Shown here: one piece after another, positions 11,591 through 24,000 of the stretch | How the letters are laid out: each line of letters opens with the position of its first letter | Position numbering within the stretch: the first letter of the stretch is position 1 | Origin: Chamaea fasciata | Taxonomy: Eukaryota; Chordata; Aves; Passeriformes; Sylviidae | NCBI GenBank assembly: GCA_029207755.1 | Contig: JARCOQ010000002.1 | Span: 13,903,156 to 13,967,155, forward strand | Reading direction: 5' to 3' | DNA length: 64,000 nucleotides | Notes under the pieces: model-generated | What the model saw: the letters and a program-made list of their open reading frames with translations, nothing else | Database searches by the model: none | Told to the model about the DNA's origin: nothing | Program-made: the position numbers and the translations under genes

Positions 11591-14286
11591 TTTATTTTTG
11601 AACATGGATAGACTTGTAGCTGATCTAAATCAGTACAACACTGGCTGCTAATGTACTATTTAGCCAAATGGAGTGGAAAAAAAGTTTTGAAGGCCTCATT
11701 TTAGACATAGAAGTTTTGAAGGCATACATCTTATGTATCTTATGTACTTAGAAGCAGTAAGTGGCATGTTATAGACTGGAAACTTTCATCGTACTGATAG
11801 TGCAGATCTCAAGAACCTGCATGTTATATTGCTTTCTTCTTGTCAGCACATTTAATATGCAACCTTGTGTTTTGGCTGCTGAGAGTAAATTCATTTAGAA
11901 AAGTAGTAGAGGGCAAAAAATAACTTAGAAAAATATACATATGGGTGACAAAATAACTATTTATTCTGGAGGACAACATTTCTATAGTTTATAAATAAAT
12001 CATTTCAACTTCTTAACATTCTCTGATTGAAGTAGCTCAGAAGTTACTCCAGGATTTGACATTTGGATTTTAAGTTGAAGTGCAGAAAAATAGACCATGT
12101 GTGAAGGTCATCAACAATTCATTAACATTAAAAGTTATGAACTGTCTAGCAACATTTCAGATGTTCATTCATTTATGAAAAGACATTATACAACTTGTAG
12201 GGATTTAAAATGGTTTCTGAGCAAATAAAATGAGGAAGGGACTTAAATATTAGATAAAGTATCAGCTAAACAATGTAGCCAGCTAGATTATAGGTGCAAA
12301 GACATTACTGTCACCACTTTTAGAAACAGGTAAGTTACATACCAATCTTTGTACTTACATTTTTTGACGATGTGCAGTCAGCAATTTATCAGTATTCCCT
12401 ATGCAGAGGTCATCTGAATTTTTAATGGCATCTGAATTTTTTATGTCATGTAAGTTTGTTCCTCAAGAATTACACCAAATATTTTATTAAAAAAAATAAA
12501 AAAATAAAAAAATAAAAAAAAAACACACAGAGAAAATAATAGTTTTTATTTTACAATTACAGTGATTAAAATCACCATGTAGTACAAAACAAATAAAGAG
12601 CTTCCATTTTTGGTTGCCTATTTTCAAAAGTGCAAATACATAAGATGACTTTCAGAATACTATACTCATTTATGATGTCCTAAAACTGTGTATTTTGGAA
12701 TTCTCTGATAAGATCAGACATTTGCCACATAGAGAATAAGTGAAGATCATCATATGTCCCTTCTGGCACATCATTAAGAGAAAATGGAATTCTGCCACAG
12801 GACCAAGGTGCTCCTGTCAGAAATCTCTTCTAAGGAATTTTAATATGGCTCACTTCTTATACTAAAGAAATGACTTGATCTTGCAGGACTTTGAAAGGCT
12901 CTGCTGCATCAGAATAGGCTTCCTGAACAGACAAAACGTAGAATAACTCATCTTTGCTTATAAATACTATATTCTCCTGAATACCTTAAGATTCATGGGA
13001 TTTACTCTTGGGAGTAAGATCTGCAGGTCTTAATGCCAGGTTAACAGCACAGACACTTCTTTTTAATAAATTCCATTGCAATATGGTATATAAAAGTAAT
13101 TTAAATGAAAATAATGGGAGTGGGAAAACTTATTTCTAGAATTAGTATAAATTTCTTCAAGCTAACCTATATATATAACAAAATTTTAGTGAAAAGTAAA
13201 ACAACGATCACAATTGAACCTTGAAGAATCCTGTTTTCCCTTATCTCATGAATTTCTGACAAGAAAGAAGATAGATCACTTGCTCAATTTTAATAATCTG
13301 AAAGTTTGATGGCTACACTTAATACTGCAAAAGGCAAATTCAGATTAAAAATTACACCAGCTAACATGAGCACTTATTTTAAAATGGGATGAGCTTGTGT
13401 TCTTGTGCATTACCACAGAAGAAACCTGAAAACCAGCTAAAGCCAAAATCAGGTTCCTGGTCTAGCCCAAATCTAATTTATCAGCCTAATTTAATCTTAA
13501 ATTCCTTGAAATTAAGTCCTCTCAAACCATAACCAACATGCTTATCTATGACAAACACACCTGTGGTCTCCTTGGGTACATAAAGAGAAAAAAGCTCACA
13601 TATCATATCATATTTCCGTAGCATATTGCACAAACTCAAATAATACTCAGGACAAGGAATGAAAATTGAAAGTCTGACATGTTTCTGTAAATTCCATTGC
13701 ACTGGTTTAGGATACTTAGGACACAGGGATTCAGTGTTATTTTCTACACTCATCTTTTAAAAATACTCAATTAATCTATAAGTAAAACTACATATAATTA
13801 AAGTTATCTTCATTTTCTATATTACCAAATGATGATCTAAAAGATAAAATGTGGCATTATGAATGCACAGATTTACACTATTCAGCTTTATAAATATGAC
13901 ATGACAGCTACATTCTATAAGGTAGAATATGCAATCTCATGAATTTTAGAGCTGTCAGCTACTGGAGGAAAGAGAAAGAAAAATTTTGACGTAACGAAGT
14001 ACCTCTAATTCCCATATTTGCTATATGGAATACACATATACGATATGTTTGGAAGTTACTAACTAGAACACATTCTGTAACATAAAAGGTTATATTTAAA
14101 ACAGTGAATACAGGCTTTCTTCCTAGCAGAATTTTCTATTTTCTATTCTGGTATGCAGGTAACTGTGCTGGTTTTGCATTAATTGACATTTTGTGAGCAG
14201 AGAGGAAACTAGTCATGGAAGTGATTTTCTAAGATTTTCCACCATGCCTGATGTTATAAATGATTCGCCAATTCCGTAAAAAAAAA
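11591..14286. other. AT-rich spacer
   Basis: This is AT-rich sequence with no recognised gene. It contains a short A-rich simple repeat (12489-12523, units of A5-8 plus T). The 90-codon open frame on the minus strand (13481-13753) has no identifiable feature. Confidence 0.4.
12489..12523. repeat. A-rich simple repeat
   Basis: Runs of seven or so A separated by single T, uninterrupted for 35 bp. Confidence 0.85.
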
Positions 14287-14805
14287 TGCAGTGGTTTGAA
14301 AGCAAAACAAATGAGAGGCTCCAAGTCAGAGATACAATTTAATAGGAGGAAAGGAAAGAAAGTAAAATAAAAGAGATGCAATAATACAAAAGATCACTGA
14401 CAGAGTCAGAATAAAACCTGAGCAGAGTGATGGAAGCAGTCCACATGAGGTGGTCTTCCTGAAGCAGTGATCCTGTAGAAAGGTCTGGTAGCTCTGTTCC
14501 TCTGGGAATCCAGTGGGTAAGGGCTGCTCAGGTGTTCAGAGTCTCAGCTTATATCCAGGCTGGAATGCTTGGTTCCTCCCTCTGGGCAGAGCATCTCACA
14601 ATGGGATGGTGAGTCATGTGATAAGGCCTGATGGGCCCATTAACAGGAGATAGTCCAGGAGGGGGTTATCTGTGAGCTGTGTGGCAAAGGTGCTGATGGG
14701 CCCATTAACAGAAGGTAATCCAGAGTGGGGAAGGCAGGGAGCACTGCCTCACCTGGTTTCAACAGTCCATAAAGATGGTGATAGAATATACTTCAACCCA
14801 GGACA
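14287..14805 (-). repeat. solo LTR, same family as the ERV-L provirus, inverted
   Basis: On the minus strand this is a complete LTR of the same family as those at 27998 and 33697. It starts with the same TGTCCTGGGTTGAAG block (its complement ends at 14805) and ends at 14287, which gives TG...CA ends and 519 bp against 526 bp in the provirus. By eye about nine positions in ten agree. It keeps both copies of the U3 motif CTGTTAATGGGCCCATCAG (the first with changes) and the polyadenylation-signal region. The flanks are AAAAA on the left and TAAAA on the right, so a 5-bp duplication is possible but blurred by the A run. There is no internal sequence, so this is a solo LTR left by recombination between two LTRs. 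Confidence 0.92.
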
Positions 14806-15364
14806 TAAAACATTAATAAGAATATATTAAGAATTTACAAATAGAAAAATCCTGATAAACCCACAAGCAAAATGCAGCTCCAATCCCGGAAATTGGTGCT
14901 GAGTGAACCATGGATCTGGCCTCTTTGTCAGCAAATCCCCCCTACTTCATGAATTCGGTGTGTGCAGAGTCCATTTTTATACAGTTTTTAGGTTAGTGCA
15001 ACCGATTACTTCATCAGTCTTTGTTTCTCTGGTCTTTGATGCATATTCATCTGGTTTCTTTTCTGGTCGTAAGTCTGGTGAGTATTTTTTTTCCAGGGAG
15101 ATGCAAGCTTTTGTCTGGGTTTACTGGAATCTACTATTGAGATGTATATTCTTCACAAGATATGATTCTCGGTTTCCTGGCAGAGGTATGTTTTCCAGGA
15201 ATCCCACATTCCTTAGACTCAGGAATATGACTTCATACAGTGTCTTATTATAAACACAAATTAATTCCTAAAAATCTACCACACCTGACAAAACCAATCA
15301 GTACTAGTTTGAATACTGAATGCTGAATACTAGAAAGTTGAACATGCCTCTGTGTATATACATG
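14806..15364. other. unassigned spacer
   Basis: The 116-codon open frame at 14903-15253 resembles no protein I know. The stretch may belong to the left part of the repeat that follows, whose left edge is not resolved. Confidence 0.35.
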
Positions 15365-16765
15365 TCAAAAAAAACCAAGCCCAGGAAAAGCTCCTCTTCC
15401 GGCCTGGGAACAGGTTAACAGGCTGGCCCAGCCTCCTCCAGGGCCGAGCCGGGCAGGCCCTGCCGAAGGGCCGGACTCCTTCCTGGGGAGCCTGCCACAC
15501 CCTGTCCAGGCCAGGCCCCAGCACATGCCAGCCAGGGGTAGGGGAGGCTGAGGGGCCCTGTCCTGGCCCAGCCAGGCCCCAGCAGCTGTTAATATCTTGC
15601 GGCCAGGCTGGTTCCCCCCCGACTCACAGCATGGTCAGGCCGACCTGCAGCTGGTATTAAATACAGTACGGGCCTGAGACCAGATGTATGGCCAGAACAG
15701 CTGCTGCCAATCTATCCGGGCCTCCTGAGATCCTGACACAGCCCATCGTGACTGTTTCAGGCACCACAGACGATAATGACCATCCACAGGCCCCAAGTGA
15801 GATGTTAACACACAGATAAAACTTGCAATGTACAAGAACAAAGAACATTGATTCTCTCTCAGGTGAGAGAAAAGGACAGAGTGAAGACTAAAGAAACAAC
15901 ATGGAGACACCAAGGTCAGTGAAGAAGGAGTCAGTTCTCAGATGGGAGGAGAATGAAGAAATGCCTTAGTCTTAGGCTGAGATTCTTTTGCAACGCCATG
16001 GTGATGGACTGTTGATACACTAGGATATCTATTTAATTCATGAAAATAGTGTGGGGAGATGGAGGGTTCAAATAGCGGGTATGAGCAAAGGCATTTGTGT
16101 TGAAGCCAGTAAACACTGACATAGTTGTGATCTCATAAGAAGCTTGAACAGAGAGAGAGGAGAGTGATGAAGACCTTTTGCCCCCAGGGAAAGGAGAAGA
16201 TATCTGTTCCCAGAGATGAAGACGATCTCAGAGATAGATGAAGAGAACCTTTGCTTTTGAACAGCTCATCCTTAAAATGGCACTTCATAAGTTTGACATG
16301 GCCCATGAAAGCAGTTATAAGAAGGCTGTGAAAGATGGGAGAGACTTCATGAATGCAGATATCTGGGCGGCTGCTCTTCATGAATACTGAAACCATGAGA
16401 GAACTGTTTTCTTGTGGAAAAGTCTCCATGACATGGCAAAAGAGATCCCTCTCCCTAAGTGAACTGATGAAAGACTGTTGTAGAGGTGGGGTAAACAGAC
16501 CTAAGTCCCAAGGTTTTTTTCTCTGTAAGTTGTCAGTGGAAAAGAAAGGAAGGTTGTAGGGGGAGAAGACATGTTCTGAAAGTTTTGTTCTGATTCTTAT
16601 TACATATTTTTTCTTTTCTTTCAGTTCTACTTAAATAAAGATTTCTTTATACCCTTTAAAGTTTTCAGCCTGCTTTGCTCTTCTCTTAATCCTATCTCAC
16701 AGGAGAAAAGCAGTAAATAATTCTAGTGGTTGCATTGGTCTTTAGCCAGCGCTCGACCCACCACA
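15365..16765 (+). repeat. long LTR-type repeat (ERVK-like, passerine)
   Basis: This looks like one old copy of a long songbird LTR. It opens with a GC-rich block (15370-15640) that is very unlike the surrounding DNA, then a purine-rich middle. It ends in a region with TTCTTTCAGTTCTACTT and the signal AATAAA (16635-16640), followed by GCCTGCTTTGCTCTTCTC and a final CGACCCACCACA at 16765. The right end in CA fits an LTR. The left edge is set where the GC-rich block starts and may lie further left. A 6-bp match (GTAAGT) to the right flank occurs at 15069, but the base after it is not TG, so I do not claim a duplication. Family membership rests on familiarity with avian repeats and needs a library search. 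Confidence 0.55.
16635..16640 (+). promoter_or_regulatory. polyadenylation signal of long LTR repeat
   Basis: AATAAA followed by a pyrimidine-rich region, in the position expected for the LTR R region. Confidence 0.45.
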
Positions 16766-17892
16766 GTAAGTTTATACATTATTGAAAAATAAATCTAGTC
16801 TGATTTTTATTCCATAAATAATTTAATGTCCTGATTCAAAATTCCATCATTTTACTTATAAACTGTTGACAAGTTTTTATGTAATGTAAACCCTTATATA
16901 GCTTACTTGTTAATATTCCTTTAATTTCCAAATATCTGCATATTTCCCAAAGGTCCTTATAATCCTTCATCAGAATAGTGCCTTAGGAATTTTGCTTGGG
17001 CTGAAGAGCACAGAGATGTTGCTATAGAGGCCACTGGGATTACCAAGACTTCCAGTTCTGAGATTTTCAAATTAACTACAGAAGAGTAGAGTTTTGAATA
17101 TTGAGTTTAAAAATCACAAGGCTAAGGATTCTTCTCAGAATATGGAAACAGGCTTCAGAGCTTACAGTAAGTTCAACAGATACAGTAAGTTCAACAGAAT
17201 GATCGATTGATAAAGTTTTGTCAAAACATTTTCTGATTTTGATTCTCCTTTCAAAATAAAATAACAAAATAAAAGACAATAGTTATTTATAAGTGGATGA
17301 GGTTACTGGAATAACTCTTATCCCCATCTGTCACTTATATGTCCATGATCAATATGTCAAAAAAATAATGTCAACAGTAATTAGTCTGCCTTTTGATTCT
17401 AACCACAACATTACTAACACTCCTGATTTTAAATTTTTTTAAAAATATTAAAAACCCCTAATAACTTAGGGGAAAAAATGTTAAGCAATATAAAAAATAT
17501 ATGTGTTTTTGATACATTAGCTGCAAGGGGTTGGGTATTTTTCGTTATGTTAGGAAGCATGTAAACAATATGTGTTAAACTTAATTTTAATCTAATCAGC
17601 AAGAATTTTTATTTGAAAAACAGTTCTCTGCTCAGCAGCTGAAGTGCCGTGTCTATTTGTAAACTCGACAGCCTACCATTCTCCTTGACTGCTGATTTTC
17701 TCCATAATTTCTTTGAAAGTTTCCTACAAAGCATGCCCTTTATATATTTTAGGACTGGGAACTTGGCTGAAAATTTAATTGGAATTGCATTTTGATAGGT
17801 TTTGGCTCCCTCTCCTGGTACTTGATCATGAGCAAAAGAGACAGGATAGATCATCTTACATGTATGCGAAGTCTAATATTCTAGAGAACATG
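16766..17892. other. AT-rich spacer with an 18-bp tandem pair
   Basis: No gene is recognised. An 18-bp unit (TACAGTAAGTTCAACAGA) is present twice in tandem at 17163-17198. Confidence 0.45.
17163..17198. repeat. 18-bp direct tandem duplication
   Basis: Two adjacent, identical 18-bp copies, 17163-17180 and 17181-17198. Confidence 0.9.
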
Positions 17893-18054
17893 TCCCTCCC
17901 TCCCTCCCTCCCTCCCTCCCTCCCTCCCTCCCTCCCTCCCTCCCTTCCTTCCTTCCTTCCTTCCTTCCTTCCTTCCTTCCTTCCTTCCTTCCTTCCTTCT
18001 TTCCTTCCTTCCTTCCTTCCTTCCTTCCTTCCCTCCCTCCCTCCCTCCCTCCCT
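17893..18054. repeat. polypyrimidine microsatellite (TCCC)n(TTCC)n(TCCC)n
   Basis: There are 162 uninterrupted pyrimidines on the + strand: about 13 TCCC units, then about 85 bp of TTCC units with one interruption near 17999, then six TCCC units. The layout is close to mirror-symmetric. Open frames through it on both strands encode only Pro/Ser/Leu or Glu/Gly/Arg/Lys low-complexity runs. Confidence 0.97.
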
Positions 18055-21000
18055 GAAAAAAAAAGCAAACTCAACACACAAACAATTCCCCCTCTACTTA
18101 CACCTGCCCCCAAAAAACCCTAAAACAAAACAAGCAAACCTAACAAAAAAAAAAAAAAAATCACCACATCCATAATGTTTGTTACTGGATGGGTGAAGTA
18201 TAAAAAGTAGTAGATTGACCCAAAATAATAGAAAGGTCTTGTCTTCATGAAATCTCTTTGTGGCAAAACACTGTTTTTCCAGGTGATTTCAATTAACAAA
18301 TAAATTTGCTTCCTATCCCTTGTCCTTCCCTGGCTTCTTGGATTCTTCTTGGCAGTAAAGTGAAAACACACCACAGTTTTCCACTCGATACCCCTCCGAA
18401 AATACTTACACCAAGATGAAAAATGGTCTATTTATGATTAAACTGTTGAAACTCTGGTTTTGTTCACAAAACTGTAAAATGGGAAAAATTCTCCCAAGGC
18501 CAACAGCAAAACAGGACTGTAAGACCAAAATTAGGGACACATTTATACTGTTAACACAGACTTTTTTTTTATGTCATTGTCTAGCATATCTAGCATCACA
18601 ATGTAGCAGGTAAACAATGTCTGTTAAAGCTTCTCAAAGCTCTCAAAATGAAAGACCCTAAAAGAATATCGACTGAAGTTGGCTAATACCTGAATATTTG
18701 CCAATTTGCCAAAGGTTTAATTTTTCTAATGAAAATATAATGGTTTCTGTGAGGTAGTGCACAGCTTTCTAAAGGAAGTAGACATCTCCAGAAAAGAATA
18801 TTTGAAAACACTTTTGAAATGCATTTTAATGACTCAACACTCAGCTAGGTGCTTTGAATATTTCCAGCTTTAACTGCTATGAATTTGAAGGGAGTATGAT
18901 TTAATGGAACTTCAGAAAATTTAATTTTAATCTAAATAGGTACGGTATTGCTAGACTGTACCTATTTAGATTAGTGCATAACTGAACAGATTTAAAACAA
19001 CTTTTTTATTAAAAGCATCTCTTTCAGAACAATAGAACACTTGATGGTATCACTGAAATAAGATGTGGGAAGATAGAGAGAAAGTAATAGAAAAACAGAA
19101 CAGAGTTTGAAGATGTATGCAAACTGAAGAGAAATAATTCTGATATTTCTTAATTTTAATTTATGCAAATATTAAGACTTCAAAGGCAAAGAGAGAAAAG
19201 AGATTACTTAATATTGATCAGTGAGTAAAAAAAAGAACAGTCATCTATAAAGCTTTCCTGATGAGAAATATCCAGTAGTTGTTAACTGAGACATAAAACA
19301 TAATTAAATTTTAAATGAAGTTATGGGAGAGGAGCATACTTGTCTTCAGTGTTAATGTCACAGAGAGAAAGAGGAAAAAAAATCTCTTGTTCTAAAAATT
19401 TCTCTGATTAATGTTGCTAGGTACTTGCCAGGAGAAATCTTTTAGAGTTAATATGCAACAAAACTTCTCTAAACCAAAAATATTGTGTTTAAGTGGTCAG
19501 AAAAACACAAGGTCATGCAACCTCAAGGATTTCTTGTACTTGACACAGATAAAATTTTTGCATTCAACACAGAGAGGCAAATCATTTGTTCTACTTCTAG
19601 AGCTGTCTGTATAACCTCTAGTGATGTTCCAGGATAACCGTCCTCTGTTATTCACAAAATGTGTCAAAATCAACAACTATAGCTAACACTATCATTATCA
19701 ATAACATGTATACAAAGAATTATGCTTATTGAGATTTAAACATATACCTGTGAATATGGAAGAGTCTTGACAAATATAACTTAAATGTTATCCTCAGATT
19801 AGGAGGGGATTTTTTGTGTGCACTTTTCAGATATTGACAAGATGAGGAATTTAGTAAAAAAAATTTGTTAAAGACACCATAACTGCAAGAAAATGTATTT
19901 AGGGGTAGGAATAACAAAGAAAATAGGTTCTCCTCATGCATTCACAGTTCCATCTTAACCAGCAACTATCAAAAGATGAATGGAGGTCTCCTTTTAGAAG
20001 GGGAGGAGAAGAACTGGTGCTCAGCAAATGTTACTTCCAAGTGATCTTTTGTTGTTGCTAAGAAGAGTTCTTTGAATTCTTTTTTGCCACAGAAAAACAT
20101 CCCACAACCCTTTAAAGAGAGTAGAGAACATCCACAATAAAACCAGTCACACTTCTCTAGGGCACATTTTTAAAAACCCAGGTTGGATTTATTAGTACAC
20201 AAAATTTTAGCATATTTCTTAATCTTTTGTTAGACATTTACCATTCTGTCCCACCCAAAATCATGGAAGCACACTGCACACTATTTTAATAATTATTTTT
20301 TCTGAATAGAACTCAGGAATCAAAACTAGGGCCTCATACTACAGCCTGCACAAGACTGGGATGAAAAGATTGCCTCTTCACCAGAGAGTTTACATCTAAA
20401 TTGTTAGAAAGAGTGTGTTTTTACAGAGGTGATTCAAGGTATTTGATCAAAATGCCAGGATTTTCAAAGGTAGATAAGAAAATTGAATCTGCACTCAACA
20501 GAATTAAGTATTCATAAGATTTCTTGCATTACTCTCATTTTCTCACTCATATAAATCACTGTCATATATTTATTCTAGACAGACTATAAATTACACTTTC
20601 AAGCAATTAATAGGTATTAAAGAAAACGTTCAAAGAGCAGTATTCATTCAGCCAGTCTTCTGACAATAAATTATAAATGTTAATACTGAAACTTAAAAAA
20701 TTTTGGTTTTGTGGTTCTACAAACCCTATTGCATAAGAGGATGATAAAACATATCTAGGGACCCTTCCAAAACACTTTGCACTTTGGAATATATTTTCTG
20801 GCTTCATAGAAATCCACACAATTAACTCCTGAAACTGAACTCAAATTGTATTTATAACTACGCTGGCTACAACAGTTTCTACTGTGTTTTCTGCTAAAAT
20901 GTTATCTGAAATGGCTCATGTTGCACACTGCCGGGGAAGATACATGTTGTGCTACTGCTGAGAGGTGCCATGAAATGAGTACCAAATCTGTCGTCGCGTG

Positions 21001-24000
21001 CTCAGATTTCCATCTGTGACAGTAAGGGTTGCTGTGAAAACTCACTATAACAGCTTGTGCTGACAATCAGTTTTCTGACCAATCCAGCCCTTTCCTGACT
21101 GTAAGAAGTGGAACCTATGAGCTTTCTGTGTTACCTCCCCAGGTAGTCTGCCCTCCATATATCTGCTGTCCCCTATGTGTGACACATAAGCCTGCTATAT
21201 GCTCATTTAGACATACAGGACAGGGGTGCTGACACACCTGGTCTATGTGTCCTCATGGGGCACTGCCACAATATGCAATCCCTTCACCTCTTTGGGATAT
21301 TATATAGGTGTATTTTCCCATGGATACAGCCCTAGCAGCATCCAACCCAAAGTTCAACAGAGGTGAGGCAAGAAACTTGCTGGAAATGTATCTTAAATTC
21401 AGCTCAGTTTTGTAGTCCAAACTTTAGGGCTGGTTCTAGAAGGACACATGCAAACAGTAAAGTTTGAACGAGTCAGTAAAATTATTGATATGTATTGTTT
21501 ATCTTATCTGAGGCTGTGTATTAAACATGCGTTATAACTATTAAAAACACAATAAAAATGCAGCTATTGGTCTGATTTAAACATAGACCATAATGAAATA
21601 TTCATGTAATAAATTATTTATGCAAGCATTCACATTATTGTGGTATTTCTTCAATATATTTTAGTAGTCTCAAGTTGCAAAACCTACCTTCAGCTCAACA
21701 TTGATTTTCAGCTGATAGGCTTCTTTCGATCTTCAGTAAATTAAAACTTTAAATTGTGGCTACAGTTACATAGTGTGTTTATTCTTTCTGAAATACTCTA
21801 CAGGACTTTTCTATTCAACGATAATAATCTTATTTGAAAAAATGAAAAAAGAAACGGAATTTCCAATAAATTCTCGGAAGAATACTTAATTCTAAAGCAC
21901 ATTTTTCTTCATTTACTTGACAACAATAGCTGAATTTTTATTGATTAAACATATTTTTCTGGTTTTTTTTCAAAATTTGCAGTCTACAATTGTCTTTCCT
22001 CCTGTAAAGTTCTTGGGTTTTTAAAAAAGAAATTAATACAAATATATTTTCTACATGAGTATGTAGCTGGAATATGACTCTAAGGATTGTTACAAATGCC
22101 AAACTGAAGGACACTGAAATTAAGCAACAACAGAAAAGAAGACATAAAGAATTTTGAAGAAAATTGAAGTCTTGCCTGAATGCAGACATGTACTGCAGAA
22201 TATCCCATGGTGTCTCCCTATACTAAAAGTAGCATATTTAGCATATTAGACTCTAATAATTTTAGCATGTTATCTAGCATATTAAACTCTGAATAAAAAT
22301 AAAAGGTGAAAAATGGTATTTGTAAACATAAAATTTCAAGAGTTAAATAAGAAAAGTGGTGAGGACAGTTAGTGAGAAAAGGAGATGCTAAAATAAGGTG
22401 GTTGTTGTAGAACTGAGGCAGTTCTGGAGACCAAGACCTGCTTTTCTGCATTGCAAGTGTATATCTCACAACAAACACAGAAAGCAGTGTCCCTTCTCAA
22501 CAACAGTTTGCAGGCAGAGGAAGATTCTCAACTGGGAATACTAGATCAGAAACATAACCTTGAATTATATGGGTGGCAAAAAAACAGGTTTGGCAAAGAC
22601 ACGATACTGAGATTCTCCTCCTGCTTCCAGTTGCAGAGTAGGAGCAATATCGCCATGCAATTCCAAACTATCCTTCAGTGCAGTGCTGCCTCAGGTGGGA
22701 CTGAGTACTCTTACTGTCTAAGTAGTGCAACTGTTAATGAGTTACATCATCTAGTTAATTATAGGTCAACGAGGGGAAGCCAATGGGTTAGCAGAGGAGA
22801 AACTGGCCTTATGACTACTGTAATGATTTTTAAGTGTTTGGAAATATAGGATTTTCTGGAAGTTGCTATAGCAATAGGACCAGTGGAGGAATAAGAATGA
22901 GGGTTTCCCAAAGTGGTATTGATGAGATTTCTGTATGATACCTAAAATCTTGTTTTTTTAAAAAAAATAAAGAATATACACACTTTAGCTCCCCATTCAT
23001 GCTTTAAACAACCTCAATAATTTCATATGTGAGTAATATATCTTGGAATGAACAATATTATAACCTATAAAGCTCAAACATAAATTGGCATGAAAATGTA
23101 AATTATACTGCTTACTACATTACTTAGATTTGTATATTTGTTGCAACGATCATTTAGCAGTTAATCATCTTGCCATGATTTTAATCTGTTGATTGCTACA
23201 GGTTGAGATAATTTAGAAATGGATTTTCCCACTTTTTATTAAATTAAAGCACCTTTTTCCTTAGGAATTTAAACCTAGATGTACATGGTAGATATATGCA
23301 AAAGTATTATTATGAAAATAAACCATAAATTACTACGTATCTATGCACTATATATCTACTGCAATGAGCATCAGATAATCTTTATTTTATTAATCTGTGT
23401 TTGATTAAGGTTTTTGGTTAATTGATAGTTATTAAGAATAGCTAAAGAAGGAAGCCAAGATATAAATCTTTTTTGGATTGATTTGATTTTTTTCTGGACA
23501 TTGTACTGTGATATAAATTCTTATTTCAAATCAGCTGTTAAAAATCCTTTAGAACCAGTGTGTGGATTTACTCTAGGATACACTCCGAAAAAATGGGAAG
23601 TAAGCATGGAATTGGAATCATGAGATAAGTAGTGTGAGAGGAAAAGAGTAGGAAACAAGTAGAAAAGCATGAGTGATTAGAAAACTAAAAATGCCACCAA
23701 AAAATGATCTATTAAACATAGACTGAAACACACTGGAATAAGAGCTTTAGTTAAGAATAATAATAAAAAAAGGCAATAACAATAAGAGCAAATTTAAGAC
23801 CAGAAAAGGACTTAATGAGAGGACTCGAATTAGCATATCTTCAAATAAATAATAGGAAATTAAACAAATGAAGATTTTGGAAATAACTCTTATTTTTATT
23901 TGAGGGTACAGAATTGAGCCAGAACTTGGGTTGGGAGCTGACCTGCAAGCCCTATTTTTGTATTTTGTCATTGTTTGCTCTTTGCTTTTCTAGTTGGCAA

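Noticed and set aside
14282..14810. A-rich flanks of the inverted solo LTR as a perfect duplication
   Set aside because: Left AAAAA and right TAAAA differ, and the left flank is a homopolymer, so the match carries little weight.
15069..15074. GTAAGT as left duplication of the long LTR repeat ending at 16765
   Set aside because: The next bases are not TG and the six-base match is likely by chance over this distance.
17779..18123. Open frames of about 60-115 codons through the polypyrimidine tract
   Set aside because: They translate a microsatellite only.
22451..22849. 132-codon open frame as a possible exon
   Set aside because: No recognisable protein, no convincing splice-site pair and no homologue known to me.
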